64,000 nucleotides of DNA from NCBI RefSeq assembly GCF_008153345.1, contig NZ_CP042818.1, positions 3,308,117 through 3,372,116 of the forward strand. The letters are read 5' to 3'. Each line of letters starts with the position of its first letter. The stretch's first letter is position 1. The notes under the pieces were generated by a model. That model was given only the letters and a program-made list of their open reading frames with translations. It had not been told where the DNA came from and did no database searches. Origin of the DNA: Treponema phagedenis. GTDB taxonomy: Bacteria; Spirochaetota; Spirochaetia; Treponematales; Treponemataceae. Position numbers and translations under genes: made by a program. This document shows positions 9,049 through 16,896 of this stretch, one piece after another.

Positions 9049-9963
9049 GTGACAAGTATACGTTATAAGATTATATTACAGCTTATGCGACTTTTGGGAA
9101 TGAAGAACATGTGTATGCTTCCCAGAGAAGAGTTTTTGAAAAATATAAAAAGCATCAATCAAAAACGTAAATTTTTTATGCCTCGTAAAAAAGGGTATGT
9201 TATTGGCGATCGATTAATTATGGAGCACTATCATTGTTTAACAATACAGCGCAATGCACAACCGTCCAAGCGAGCACTGCTCTTTCTTTATGGTGGAGGG
9301 ATGTTGATTAGTCCGGATAAAAATGATGTCAACAGCGCACTAAAAATGAGTGTGCTTGCTGATTGCGATGTGTGGTTTCCGTATTATCCGCTTTGTATCG
9401 ATCACGGAATTGATGTTTTACATGAAATGATTTTGCAGTGTTATCGAGAAATGACAACAGTTTATCAGCCTGAGCAAATATCTGTGCTGGGGTTTTCGTC
9501 GGGTGGTGCTCTGGCAATAGGGCTTGCTTTGCATAATAACGCCTTAGGCAAAATAATAGCAATGCCGCGTCAAATTATTGCTGTATCACCCGGTTCAGTG
9601 CCGGCGACCGAAGAAGAAAAAAAGCGTATGAATGAACTCAATTCTGTAGATATGCTTGTTGATGTAAAATTTATCGAACATGTTGAGTACTTTATGCGAC
9701 ACGGAAAAACAATGCCGGAATATATGATTAGCGGTCATCGAGGAGATTTCGCCGGTTTGCCGCCTCTGCATTTTTATTACGGAGCTTGTGAAATATTATC
9801 AGCTCTTGCGCCGTCTTTTGAGAAAGTCTGTCAGGAAAACAATGTTTCTTATACCATGCATATTGCTCCGGGGATGTGCCATTGCTATGCCGCAATTGGT
9901 TATTTTCCCGAAGGCAAAGCAGCATTCAATGAGATTGCCGAACGCCTCAAATTTCCGGAATAA
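9049..9963 (+). CDS. Alpha/beta-hydrolase, HSL-type esterase
   Basis: A 304-residue protein with the layout of the hormone-sensitive-lipase group. A YGGG oxyanion motif (residues 81-84, in place of HGGG) is followed by the nucleophile elbow GFSSGG with Ser150. The likely acid is Glu248 (YGACEIL, where Asp is usual) and the His is near 278 (GMCHCY). It would hydrolyse short acyl esters; the substrate is unknown. The start is GTG at 9049 with a purine-rich ribosome site. No signal peptide is evident. It stands alone. Confidence 0.8.
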   Translation: MTSIRYKIILQLMRLLGMKNMCMLPREEFLKNIKSINQKRKFFMPRKKGYVIGDRLIMEHYHCLTIQRNAQPSKRALLFLYGGGMLISPDKNDVNSALKMSVLADCDVWFPYYPLCIDHGIDVLHEMILQCYREMTTVYQPEQISVLGFSSGGALAIGLALHNNALGKIIAMPRQIIAVSPGSVPATEEEKKRMNELNSVDMLVDVKFIEHVEYFMRHGKTMPEYMISGHRGDFAGLPPLHFYYGACEILSALAPSFEKVCQENNVSYTMHIAPGMCHCYAAIGYFPEGKAAFNEIAERLKFPE

Positions 9964-9989
9964 GTCCAAGAGATAAAAACGGTGTTGCT

Positions 9990-10181
9990 TTATGAGTTCC
10001 GATCGTGCTGCATGTTTAGTACAGTGTCCGTAATGTTTAACGTTGATCCGCGGTGAGAAACTAAAATAACTGTTTTGCCTGCACTTGATTCTTTCAGTGA
10101 TTGCTCGATACTGCAAAGACTTGTTTGACCGGCTGTTTGTGCAAACACCATGTTGACACACAAAGCTATACCGGTTAACAT
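9990..10181 (-). pseudogene. Possible relic of an ABC transporter ATPase C-terminus
   Basis: A 63-codon frame directly downstream of tonB on the same strand. Its centre (SIEQSLKESSAGKTVILVSHRGSTL) resembles the D-loop to H-loop region of exporter-type ABC ATPases, including the SHRxSTL switch histidine motif. Walker A, signature and Walker B are absent, so if related it is only a fragment. It may instead be a chance frame. Confidence 0.35.
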
Positions 10182-10210
10182 TTCAAAAAGGAAAACCGGT
10201 GTTTTATATC

Positions 10211-10888
10211 TTAATTCACTAATTGATATATCAGCGTGAGTGTAAGATTAATTTTTTCCGGTGCACTATCGCCTAAGGGAAACGGTGATGCAGCACGGAC
10301 ACTTGCAAGAGCCGCTTCATTTAAAAAGGCATACCGGCAAGGGGAGACAATATCTGCTTGTACTACTTCGCCGGATTTAAGAACGGTAATCGAAACGGTT
10401 ACAGCTCCTTCTTGTCCACGTTTACGTGCTGCTTTTGGATATATTTTCTTTTGTTCTATCCGCTGCAAAATAAGTGCTTTAAAATCAATTGCTCCCGTTC
10501 CTGTTCCCGTTCCGGAGCCATCTGCAAGCTCTGTATCGAAGGTATCACCGTCTACATCGAATGGAGCTGCTTCGGTCGATTCTACCGGTGCATTATCAAC
10601 GGTGTCGGCAAGCTGTTCAATAGGCGGAGCAGGTACCAATGCCGGCGTTTTCGGTTGTACAACCGTTTTTTTCTTTATAGGCTTTTTAACCGGCTCCGGT
10701 TTTGCCGCACGCGGTGCAGAAGGTCGTTCAGATATCTGCGGAAGACCTTGCATAATAAACTGTGTGTGTGTAGACTGTGGAATTTCAGTACTAAAGTGTA
10801 AAAACACAGAGGAAATAATAATCACATGCAGTATAAGTGCAGCAATAAATACTGCAACAGACACTCCGTTAGTGCTGCGGGTAGTCAT
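10211..10888 (-). CDS. tonB: TonB family energy transducer
   Basis: A 225-residue protein of classic TonB layout. A single N-terminal membrane anchor (about residues 10-31) is followed by a Pro/Lys-rich periplasmic stretch (about 60-110, PEPVKKPIKKKTVVQPKTP) and a C-terminal TonB domain (about 145-225, IYPKAARKRGQEGAVTVSITV). It transmits proton-motive energy from ExbB/ExbD to outer-membrane receptors. It overlaps exbD by 20 bases. No receptor gene lies in the window. Confidence 0.9.
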   Translation of the reverse strand: MTTRSTNGVSVAVFIAALILHVIIISSVFLHFSTEIPQSTHTQFIMQGLPQISERPSAPRAAKPEPVKKPIKKKTVVQPKTPALVPAPPIEQLADTVDNAPVESTEAAPFDVDGDTFDTELADGSGTGTGTGAIDFKALILQRIEQKKIYPKAARKRGQEGAVTVSITVLKSGEVVQADIVSPCRYAFLNEAALASVRAASPFPLGDSAPEKINLTLTLIYQLVN

Positions 10889-11270
10889 GCTTCACCGCCG
10901 CATTTTTGACACCGCTTTTATTTAAAACATCCATCACTTCAACAAAACTTTTAAATGGCAAATCTTTATCGCAGGATAAAAAGACTGATGCTTGCGGATT
11001 TCCTGCTATACGGCGTTTTAAAAACATCTCTAATTCAGATAAATTATACCGCTGTGTGCCAATGTATACAGCTCCGGCTTTATCAACAATAATTTCAATA
11101 CTTTTTTCCCGGACGGGTATTCCCGATTCTGCTTCCGGCAATGCAACTTTCATAACAGGCTTTTCAAAAGTAGAACCAATCATAAAAAAAATCAGCAAAA
11201 TGAATACTACATCAATCAGCGACGTTATAGTAATTTCAGGATTCCGCCGCTCCGGTTTAAACCGTTTCAT
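10869..11270 (-). CDS. exbD: Biopolymer transport protein ExbD/TolR
   Basis: A 133-residue protein with one N-terminal membrane segment (about residues 17-38, SLIDVVFILLIFFMIGS). Asp20 corresponds to the proton-path aspartate of ExbD. A periplasmic domain follows. It works with ExbB and TonB. It overlaps exbB upstream by 14 bases and tonB downstream by 20, so the three are translated together. Confidence 0.9.
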   Translation of the reverse strand: MKRFKPERRNPEITITSLIDVVFILLIFFMIGSTFEKPVMKVALPEAESGIPVREKSIEIIVDKAGAVYIGTQRYNLSELEMFLKRRIAGNPQASVFLSCDKDLPFKSFVEVMDVLNKSGVKNAAVKHDYPQH

Positions 11271-11925
11271 CGGTAGACCCCGCTTGCAGTAATTGCTGTT
11301 GATAACTCATTAAAACGGAAACAAGTTGCTCCATATCGCGCACGCGCTGTGTATTCAGCCAATCAAAAAATTCATAGAAGGCAAATGCAAAAATAGCTGT
11401 TACTAATCCGGTTGCGGTGGTAATCATTGCCTCCCAAATACCGCTTGAAAGAATAGCAATATCAACACTGCCTCCAAGTACTGCAATTTTTTGAAATGCC
11501 GCCATTAAACCGGTAACCGTGCCTAACAATCCAAGGAGCGGTGCAACGGCAGCAATTCTTGAAAGTAAGATAAATCCTTTTTCCTGTAGTGTAAGAATGT
11601 ACTGCACTGTCCGCTCAAATGCTTCTGCCGTATACTGTGCATCAGCCGTACGACATTGAAAAAAAATATGAGCAACAGCGGAAATACATGAGCCGCTCAA
11701 TCCTTTTTGGTCAAAGAAATCTTCCTGCAAATCAGTTTTATTTACCGCAGCAGTTTCGCACAGTGCTAATACAGCGCGGAATTGTTTTCTTTTATACCGC
11801 GTACTAACGTAATACACAACCCGTTCAGCAGCGGCTGCAAGTGCAATAAGATATAATCCTATAATAATATAATTGACTGTTTTACCCTTTTGCATTAAGT
11901 TAATAAAATAGTATAAACCGTTCAC
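11257..11925 (-). CDS. exbB: Biopolymer transport protein ExbB/TolQ/MotA family
   Basis: Three membrane segments are visible, with the MotA/TolQ/ExbB core (LSRIAAVAPLLGLLGTVTGLM and the Thr-rich ATGLVTAIFAF segment). It forms the proton channel with ExbD. The longest frame starts at 11946, but AGGAGG (11933-11938) would then be inside the coding region. It sits seven bases before a GTG at 11925, which I take as the start (222 residues). First gene of the exbB-exbD-tonB operon. Confidence 0.9.
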   Translation of the reverse strand: MNGLYYFINLMQKGKTVNYIIIGLYLIALAAAAERVVYYVSTRYKRKQFRAVLALCETAAVNKTDLQEDFFDQKGLSGSCISAVAHIFFQCRTADAQYTAEAFERTVQYILTLQEKGFILLSRIAAVAPLLGLLGTVTGLMAAFQKIAVLGGSVDIAILSSGIWEAMITTATGLVTAIFAFAFYEFFDWLNTQRVRDMEQLVSVLMSYQQQLLQAGSTDETV

Positions 11926-11997
11926 AAAAAAACCTCCTAATATCATACGTGCTTACCTCTGCGTACATTGTAGCGCATGGCTTACATATTTTTAACG

Positions 11998-12026
11998 ATA
12001 CTAATCGGAAATAGCAAAAATGTCAA
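11998..12026 (-). promoter_or_regulatory. Promoter of exbB-exbD-tonB
   Basis: Read on the minus strand: TTGACA (12026-12021), 17-base spacer, TAGTAT (12003-11998). This gives a leader of roughly 65 bases before the GTG start. No clear Fur-type box is seen around it. Confidence 0.8.
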
Positions 12027-12047
12027 TTACAGCTCCTAACCGCCCAT

Positions 12048-12337
12048 GGCGTACGCATGAAGAATAAAAATCGTATATTCAAGGGCGTTGCGGTTTGAAA
12101 TTTTTCTCTTCTCCGACTGATTTTTTTACTTGTCGGAGCTAAATACTTACAAACCGCCGGCGTACTACGGGCTCCACTATCGTTGCGGCTGTTTTTGCGC
12201 TATTTTGAGCGCGCAAAAACGATCCGGCTTCGCATTTTTGAAAAAATGCTTCGCCACCCTCCGTCCGCCTAACGCTGCTCTAATACTCAAATAGCTTTCA
12301 CTCACCCTATGTGGTTGTTTTTTTTCATGCGTACGCC
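12048..12337. repeat. 290 bp element with perfect 14 bp terminal inverted repeats
   Basis: GGCGTACGCATGAA at 12048-12061 is matched by its exact reverse complement at 12324-12337. The flanks share TAACCGCCC on both sides. There is no coding capacity. Inside lie GGGCGTTGCGGTTTGAA (shared with 42 kb) and the hairpin framework at 12158-12270. It behaves like a non-autonomous mobile element. Confidence 0.7.
12158..12270 (+). repeat. Hairpin framework, second family, copy 1
   Basis: The conserved frame (CGGCGTACTACGGGCT, GATCCGGCT, TTCGCC, CCTCCGT) holds two hairpins. The first is GTTTTTGCGC (12191-12200) pairing with GCGCAAAAAC (12211-12220). The second is GCATTTTT pairing with AAAAATGC (12232-12249). 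The other copy, in reverse at 48666-48777, has the same frame but different, still perfectly paired, stems. Confidence 0.75.
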
Positions 12338-12369
12338 CTGCTAACCGCCCTGTTTTTTCTTTGTTGCTC

Positions 12370-12398
12370 TTGACTTACTATTTTGAGCGGTGTATAGT
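12370..12398 (+). promoter_or_regulatory. Promoter of the phase-variable lipoprotein gene
   Basis: TTGACT (12370-12375), 17-base spacer, TATAGT (12393-12398). An 18 bp perfect palindrome (TGTTTGCTTAAGCAAACA, 12408-12425) begins about ten bases downstream of the -10 box, so it could be an operator at the transcription start or a 5' mRNA hairpin. A second hairpin, ACGGCG/CGCCGT, lies at 12432-12447. Confidence 0.75.
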
Positions 12399-12480
12399 TA
12401 TTTTTAATGTTTGCTTAAGCAAACAAAAACAACGGCGTTGTCGCCGTGTATTACAAAGATCACTCATTGGAGGGAGTACT

Positions 12481-13567
12481 ATGCAAAAAAAAGTAAAATG
12501 GTTTATTGTTGCATTTGTTGCAGCATTGTTATTTCTTTCCTGTTCACAACTTGCGAACGATGCGGGGGGGGGGGGGGGGCAATCCCTTTGAGCAGTTCAA
12601 AGAGCTGATCAGCGAATATCCGATGGTTTCCGTAAAAGGCGGAAGCATAACCGGAACAGACACAACAACAAAGAGCGAGCCGGATCATAACCAAACTTTT
12701 TTGGAAGGACGGAAGGTTAAACTTGACGATTTTTCAATTGGAAAATATGAGGTTACCTATGAACTGTGGTATAAAGTGATAACAGAAGCGGAAAAACGCG
12801 GGTATGTATTTAAAAATAAGGGGCGGGCAGGTACCATTGCCGCCTTAGATAAAAATGATAAGGGAAAATATGTCGCTCAAAACCGTGTAGGCGAGGAACC
12901 GAACGAAGAAACAAAAAAACATCCTGTTACACAAATTGCATGGTGCGATGCCATTGTATGGTGTAATGCCTATTCCGAAATAACCGGAAAAAAACCGGTG
13001 TATTGCCTCGATGGTCAGCCTGTAAAGGATTCAACAAAAATAGATGACTGCTTAAAAGCCGAAGTAAAGCGGACTAATGGCGGCTACCGTTTGCCAACCA
13101 GTACCGAGTGGGAATGGGCAGCACGTGGCGGCAATCCTCAAGATGCTGCGTGGGGTGACGGTAATGATTTTCCGGGTACAAAGGACCCTGCAAAATTATC
13201 CGAATATGCCTGCTTTGGGGATAAAGAAAACGGGAGCACGAAACCGGTCGGCTCGCTCAAGCCGAATGTCTTAGGTCTGTACGACATGGCGGGAAATGTT
13301 GCGGAATGCTGCGTTGACGTATATGCATCATTAATTCGTGTTGATCCGGATGTAGTAGAAGATAATCCCGATCATCCTAAGTCGGCTGTACCTGATGAGC
13401 AAGATTCCTCGAAATTTGATGAATTTGAACGGACCGGCGGTAGTAAATGTACACGGGGCGGCGCATGGAAAAAAAATGAAGCAGACTGTAGAAATGGGAG
13501 AAGAGGGATGACGTTGGCGAAATATGCAAATGATGCAATCGGATTTAGGCTGGTACTAAGTCATTAA
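12481..13567 (+). CDS. Formylglycine-generating-enzyme-like lipoprotein, out of frame at a G16 tract
   Basis: The reading frame starts at 12481 (GGAGGG ribosome site) with a lipoprotein signal peptide and lipobox FLSC, Cys21. It reaches 16 consecutive G (12564-12579) and then stops at 12589-12591. The main domain lies in another frame: VSVKGGSITG, KYEVTYELWYKVI, HPVTQIAWCDAIVWCNAYSE, YRLPTSTEWEWAARGG, GLYDMAGNVAECC and the terminal IGFRLVLS, all marks of the SUMF1/FGE-sulfatase fold. One G fewer, or two more, joins the frames into a lipoprotein of about 360 residues. The tract probably switches expression on and off; in this assembly it is off. Many bacterial members of this fold are not enzymes. 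Confidence 0.88.
12564..12579 (+). repeat. Poly-G contingency tract, 16 G
   Basis: Sixteen consecutive G between the lipobox and the FGE-like domain. Slippage by one base changes the frame. It is by far the longest G run in the window; the 16 could also be a sequencing miscount. Confidence 0.9.
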
Positions 13568-13580
13568 CGGAAGGATTACA

Positions 13581-14162
13581 ATGAATACTTTTAAAAACTA
13601 TTGCATAGTTTTGCTCGCGCTTGTGGTCATTACCGGTTGCAAGCCGCCTGAAAATTCTCATGAAAATTCTCATGAAAATTCTCATATCAAAAACTTTATA
13701 TCCAAATATCCAGATATGCCGGCACTGGAGCAGCCTGCTGTTGTTTTAGCCGGTGAATATGAAGGTGAGGCTGCTATGCGTATGGACGAATCTCGCCCCT
13801 TAAATAATTATCCGGGGACATTTACCGTTACATCGAATAACGATACGGATTCGGTTATGCTTTCCGCAAGTATTAAACCGGGTAAAATGCCTTTTCCCGT
13901 TAACTATACTTTTAAGGACGCTACGCAGCTTAAGTATTCAAAAGAAGGGTACTTGATCAACGGTTCGTTTAAAGTTGATGTAACGCTCAATAGTGGTACC
14001 AAAAAAGAGATGCCGGAATTCGATTTTACACTCAATGAGCGTTCCCGCTTATATGTTGACAATGACGGGCAGTATTGGCTGGAGCTTTACTATCCGGATC
14101 AAAAAATGGCCAGCGGCAAGATTTTACCGGGTATATGTTTCTTTAAAGGAAAGAAAAAGTAG
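13581..14162 (+). CDS. Lipoprotein with ENSH tandem repeat
   Basis: A 193-residue predicted lipoprotein with signal peptide and lipobox VITGC (Cys20). Right after the lipidated Cys lies a run of three identical ENSH units (residues 24-35), encoded by three exact 12 bp repeats. The rest is a soluble domain without a motif I recognise, ending GKILPGICFFKGKKK. It begins 13 bases after the FGE-like gene and is probably co-transcribed with it. Function unknown; surface or periplasmic location is inferred. Confidence 0.85.
   Translation: MNTFKNYCIVLLALVVITGCKPPENSHENSHENSHIKNFISKYPDMPALEQPAVVLAGEYEGEAAMRMDESRPLNNYPGTFTVTSNNDTDSVMLSASIKPGKMPFPVNYTFKDATQLKYSKEGYLINGSFKVDVTLNSGTKKEMPEFDFTLNERSRLYVDNDGQYWLELYYPDQKMASGKILPGICFFKGKKK
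13650..13685 (+). repeat. Three exact 12 bp tandem repeats
   Basis: GAAAATTCTCAT occurs three times in a row without mismatch and encodes Glu-Asn-Ser-His. As 12 is a multiple of three, copy-number change would alter the tether length of the lipoprotein without shifting the frame. Confidence 0.95.
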
Positions 14163-14302
14163 TGTAAGGTGCGCTGTCTGAAAACCTACAGGGCAACGCA
14201 CAAAAAATATAATCGGTTTTATTCTTACATATTTTAAGCGGTTGTCTTTGATGTATACACCGTTGACTTTTGCATTTTTTTTTGTTGCTCTGTCAATAAC
14301 CA

Positions 14303-15686
14303 GTGAATATTTCACCCCTAACGGGGGTTAATTTTGCAATGAAAATTGCACCCCTTAACACATCGAGTTATCCTGCTTTTGCATCTTTAAGTAAGAATTC
14401 ATAAATCAAGTCAATAACTACTTGAGGCAGGTCTCCGGTTCGTCCAACCGTATCGGTTCGGTATATATCATCGAGCGGTACAATCGGATAGAATTCATCA
14501 TGTATTAAAGCGCGTATACCATGCTTTTGGGAAATCAATACATTTACCATTGTGCCTGCGCCGAATTTATTCTGCTCAATTTTAAACAAATGGTTTTTGA
14601 TTGAGATGGTAGATCCGCTTGAAAGTTTGCGCGTAATAACGGATGACAACAGTTTATCAAGATCGAGTGTTTTTGGTGTCGGTACAAACATTGAATATGA
14701 ATCGCAGGCAGGAACACCAAACTGTTTGTTGAAAATACCGATATACTCTTTTAAGAATTGATTTGCTTGCTCTATGGTTGTAATTCCGCGTCGTGCAAAT
14801 TCAACAGGGAGTCGGCTTTGTAATGTTTGCCATAATCGCTCAACACGTCCTTTTGCTTGTGATGAATGAGCCGGGAACATATCGATTCCTAAGTACTTGA
14901 TAATTTTGCCGAATTGTGTTACTTGTTCCTCGGTTCCTTGTAATTGCTCCTCAATGGATAACTGTTTTTTTGCATTAACAAAAAAAACGCTACACTTATC
15001 CGGATAAAGAGCGGCAGGGAGTCCGTAATTTTCGAGTGTCTGCCGCAGAACTTCTAAATATCCGAGCAGGCACTCGTTTTTGCATAAATAAAGACCGGTA
15101 ATCATTCCGCGCGCATCATCAATAAAAGCATGTAATGCGGATTTTTCTTTCCCGCCGAACCAAGGAAACGGGGTTGCGTCCACTTGCAACAGCTCTCCGA
15201 AGCAAGCTCTTCTATTGCGCGTTTTATGCACCTTCTTTCGTGTTCGTCTTTTCTTTGGTGAACAAATTCCATTTGATAACAGAATACGGCGCAGAGTCGA
15301 ATATGACAGCTGCAATTGATATTCTTCAGTTACTATTTCATGAAAATGCAAAAAATTGCTTTTTGACAATGCGGGATCGCTTCGCAGCGCAAGTAATCGC
15401 TGCTCAATTTCTTTCGAGGTCTTCTTTGCAGAGGGACGCTGACTGTTGCCATGCAGCATTGCTGCTAAACCCTTTTCTTTGAACGCCTTTTTTAATTGCT
15501 GTACGCGTCTTCGTGAAAGGTTTAATCGAAGCGCAGCTTGTTGTACCGTACATCTCCCCTCTAAGCAGTTGGCGATAACATGTCCTCGTGTAATTTGATC
15601 AATGCTCATAAATAATTTCATTCCTCCAGTGTAATGTAATAAGTCAATAATTTCACCTCGGTAAAATATAGGGGTGAAATTATCAC
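14303..15686 (-). mobile_element. Insertion sequence, ISNCY-like
   Basis: About 1.38 kb bounded by imperfect inverted repeats. The left end is GTGA, two bases, then ATTTCACCCCTA (14303-14320); the right end is the reverse complement (TAGGGGTGAAAT, two bases, TCAC, 15669-15686). Related TGCACCCCTTA and TTTCACCTC copies sit just inside each end, as possible second transposase sites. It holds one transposase gene. I could not see a clear target duplication. It sits upstream of an intact promoter and does not interrupt a gene. Confidence 0.75.
14368..15621 (-). CDS. ISNCY family transposase
   Basis: A 417-residue transposase with an N-terminal helix-turn-helix (about residues 15-60, TVQQAALRLNLSRRRVQQLKK) and an integrase-type catalytic core. 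The DDE triad is visible: Asp148 (LLQVDATPF), Asp208 (LYPDKCSVFF) and Glu261 (AKGRVERLW). It appears intact and may be active. ATGs at 15621 and 15609 are both possible starts; the GGAGG at 15623-15627 is too close to the first and rather far from the second. Confidence 0.88.
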   Translation of the reverse strand: MKLFMSIDQITRGHVIANCLEGRCTVQQAALRLNLSRRRVQQLKKAFKEKGLAAMLHGNSQRPSAKKTSKEIEQRLLALRSDPALSKSNFLHFHEIVTEEYQLQLSYSTLRRILLSNGICSPKKRRTRKKVHKTRNRRACFGELLQVDATPFPWFGGKEKSALHAFIDDARGMITGLYLCKNECLLGYLEVLRQTLENYGLPAALYPDKCSVFFVNAKKQLSIEEQLQGTEEQVTQFGKIIKYLGIDMFPAHSSQAKGRVERLWQTLQSRLPVEFARRGITTIEQANQFLKEYIGIFNKQFGVPACDSYSMFVPTPKTLDLDKLLSSVITRKLSSGSTISIKNHLFKIEQNKFGAGTMVNVLISQKHGIRALIHDEFYPIVPLDDIYRTDTVGRTGDLPQVVIDLIYEFLLKDAKAG

Positions 15687-15714
15687 AGATTAAAGACAGT
15701 TTTTTAAATCGTAT

Positions 15715-15765
15715 TTGACAAATAGTTTTTCAGGGCTTATAATTTTTAGAATAGAATGTTTCTAA
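15715..15765 (+). promoter_or_regulatory. Consensus promoter and possible operator of the sugar ABC operon
   Basis: TTGACA (15715-15720), 17-base spacer, TATAAT (15738-15743): a perfect match to the housekeeping consensus. TTAGAA (15746-15751) and TTCTAA (15760-15765) form an inverted repeat over the expected transcription start, a candidate repressor site. The promoter begins 29 bases beyond the right end of the IS. Confidence 0.85.
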
Positions 15766-15782
15766 TCTAAGGAGAAATTGAT

Positions 15783-16817
15783 ATGAAATCGAAAATGAAA
15801 TTTCTGTTGGCTGTGTCTGTGGCGCTCGGAATTATTTTTAGTGCTTGTACAAAGAGCGAAGAACCTGCCGGCTCGGAGGGCGGCGAAGGCAAAAAGAATT
15901 GGAAAATTGCCGTTGTGCCGAAGGACAGTACAAATGCCTGGTTTGTCCGTATGGAGCAGGGTGTAAAGAAATACGCTTCCGATACCGGATTAAATGTTTT
16001 CCAAAAGGGGCCGGCAAAAACGGACGGTGCTATGCAGGTACAGGTTGTACAAGATTTAATCGGGCAAGGAGTTGACGCTCTTTGCGTTGTTCCAGTAGAC
16101 CCCGCAGCTCTTGAACCGGTTTTGGGCGAGGCAATGAGTAAGGGGATTGTTGTTATTACGCATGAAGGTTCTACCGTGCAAAATACGATGTACGATATCG
16201 AATCTTTTAACAATGCCGGTTACGGCGCCTTTATTATGGATAATCTTGCAAAAGCGATGGGCGAAAAAGGCGTGTATACGACTATGGTGGCACATGTTAC
16301 AAACGCTTCCCATAATGAGTGGGCAGACGGAGCTGTTGCGCAGCAAAAGGCGAAATATCCTCAAATGACTTTGTTAGAAAGTGATGTCCGTGTCGAAACT
16401 GAAGATAATACCGAACGTGCTTATGAGCGGGCAAAGGAATTGTTTAAAAAATATCCCGATTTAAAAGGTATTGTCGGAACCTCATCAAAAGATGCACCCG
16501 GAACAGCTCGTGCGATTGAAGAACTCGGATTAAAAGATAAGGTTTTTACCTGCGGCACCGGCATGCCGAATGAAAGCCGCCAGTATTTAAAAGACGGCTC
16601 TCTTGTTGCTATTACCCTTTGGGATCCGGCAGATGCAGGCTATGCAATGGCAACGCTTGCTCGAAAAGTGCTGGAAAAAGAATCGATAGAAAACGGAGTA
16701 AATTTAGGCGTAAAAGGATATGAAAATATGACTTTCGCCGAAGGGAGTAAAAAAATCCTCTTAGGTGCAGGCTGGATTGTTATTACAAAAGATAATGTTG
16801 ACGACTATGATTTTTAG
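15783..16817 (+). CDS. Sugar ABC transporter, substrate-binding lipoprotein
   Basis: A 344-residue lipoprotein (lipobox FSAC, Cys22) of the periplasmic-binding-protein type I fold (Peripla_BP_4, ribose/rhamnose/autoinducer-2 group). Landmarks are WKIAVVPKDSTNAWFVRMEQG, VDALCVVPVDPAALEPVL, KGIVGTSSKDAPGTARAIEE and ITLWDPADAGYAMATLA. It would capture a sugar and deliver it to the permeases that follow. An intercistronic hairpin after the stop fits its usual high abundance. The exact sugar is not deducible; the ribulokinase downstream suggests a pentose or pentitol. Confidence 0.9.
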   Translation: MKSKMKFLLAVSVALGIIFSACTKSEEPAGSEGGEGKKNWKIAVVPKDSTNAWFVRMEQGVKKYASDTGLNVFQKGPAKTDGAMQVQVVQDLIGQGVDALCVVPVDPAALEPVLGEAMSKGIVVITHEGSTVQNTMYDIESFNNAGYGAFIMDNLAKAMGEKGVYTTMVAHVTNASHNEWADGAVAQQKAKYPQMTLLESDVRVETEDNTERAYERAKELFKKYPDLKGIVGTSSKDAPGTARAIEELGLKDKVFTCGTGMPNESRQYLKDGSLVAITLWDPADAGYAMATLARKVLEKESIENGVNLGVKGYENMTFAEGSKKILLGAGWIVITKDNVDDYDF

Positions 16818-16832
16818 TACATAGTTTGTAAA

Positions 16833-16861
16833 TTAAATCGGCTCCCTCTGATCCGATTTAA
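16833..16861 (+). promoter_or_regulatory. Intercistronic hairpin after the binding-protein gene
   Basis: TTAAATCGG (16833-16841) pairs perfectly with CCGATTTAA (16853-16861) around an 11-base loop. It lacks a long T run, so it more likely stabilises the upstream mRNA or partly terminates than ends the operon. Confidence 0.65.
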
Positions 16862-16896
16862 AAGCCGAGTTTTCAAAAAGAGCAAGTAAAAGATAT

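Noticed and set aside
10171..10201. ACCGGTT/AACCGGT hairpin after tonB considered as its terminator
   Set aside because: The T run is on the wrong side for the leftward tonB transcript, and the stem is only seven pairs.
10236..10925. Long open frame on the plus strand opposite tonB
   Set aside because: It has no ribosome site and low-complexity content mirroring the Pro/Lys-rich TonB region; tonB on the minus strand has clear domains and operon context.
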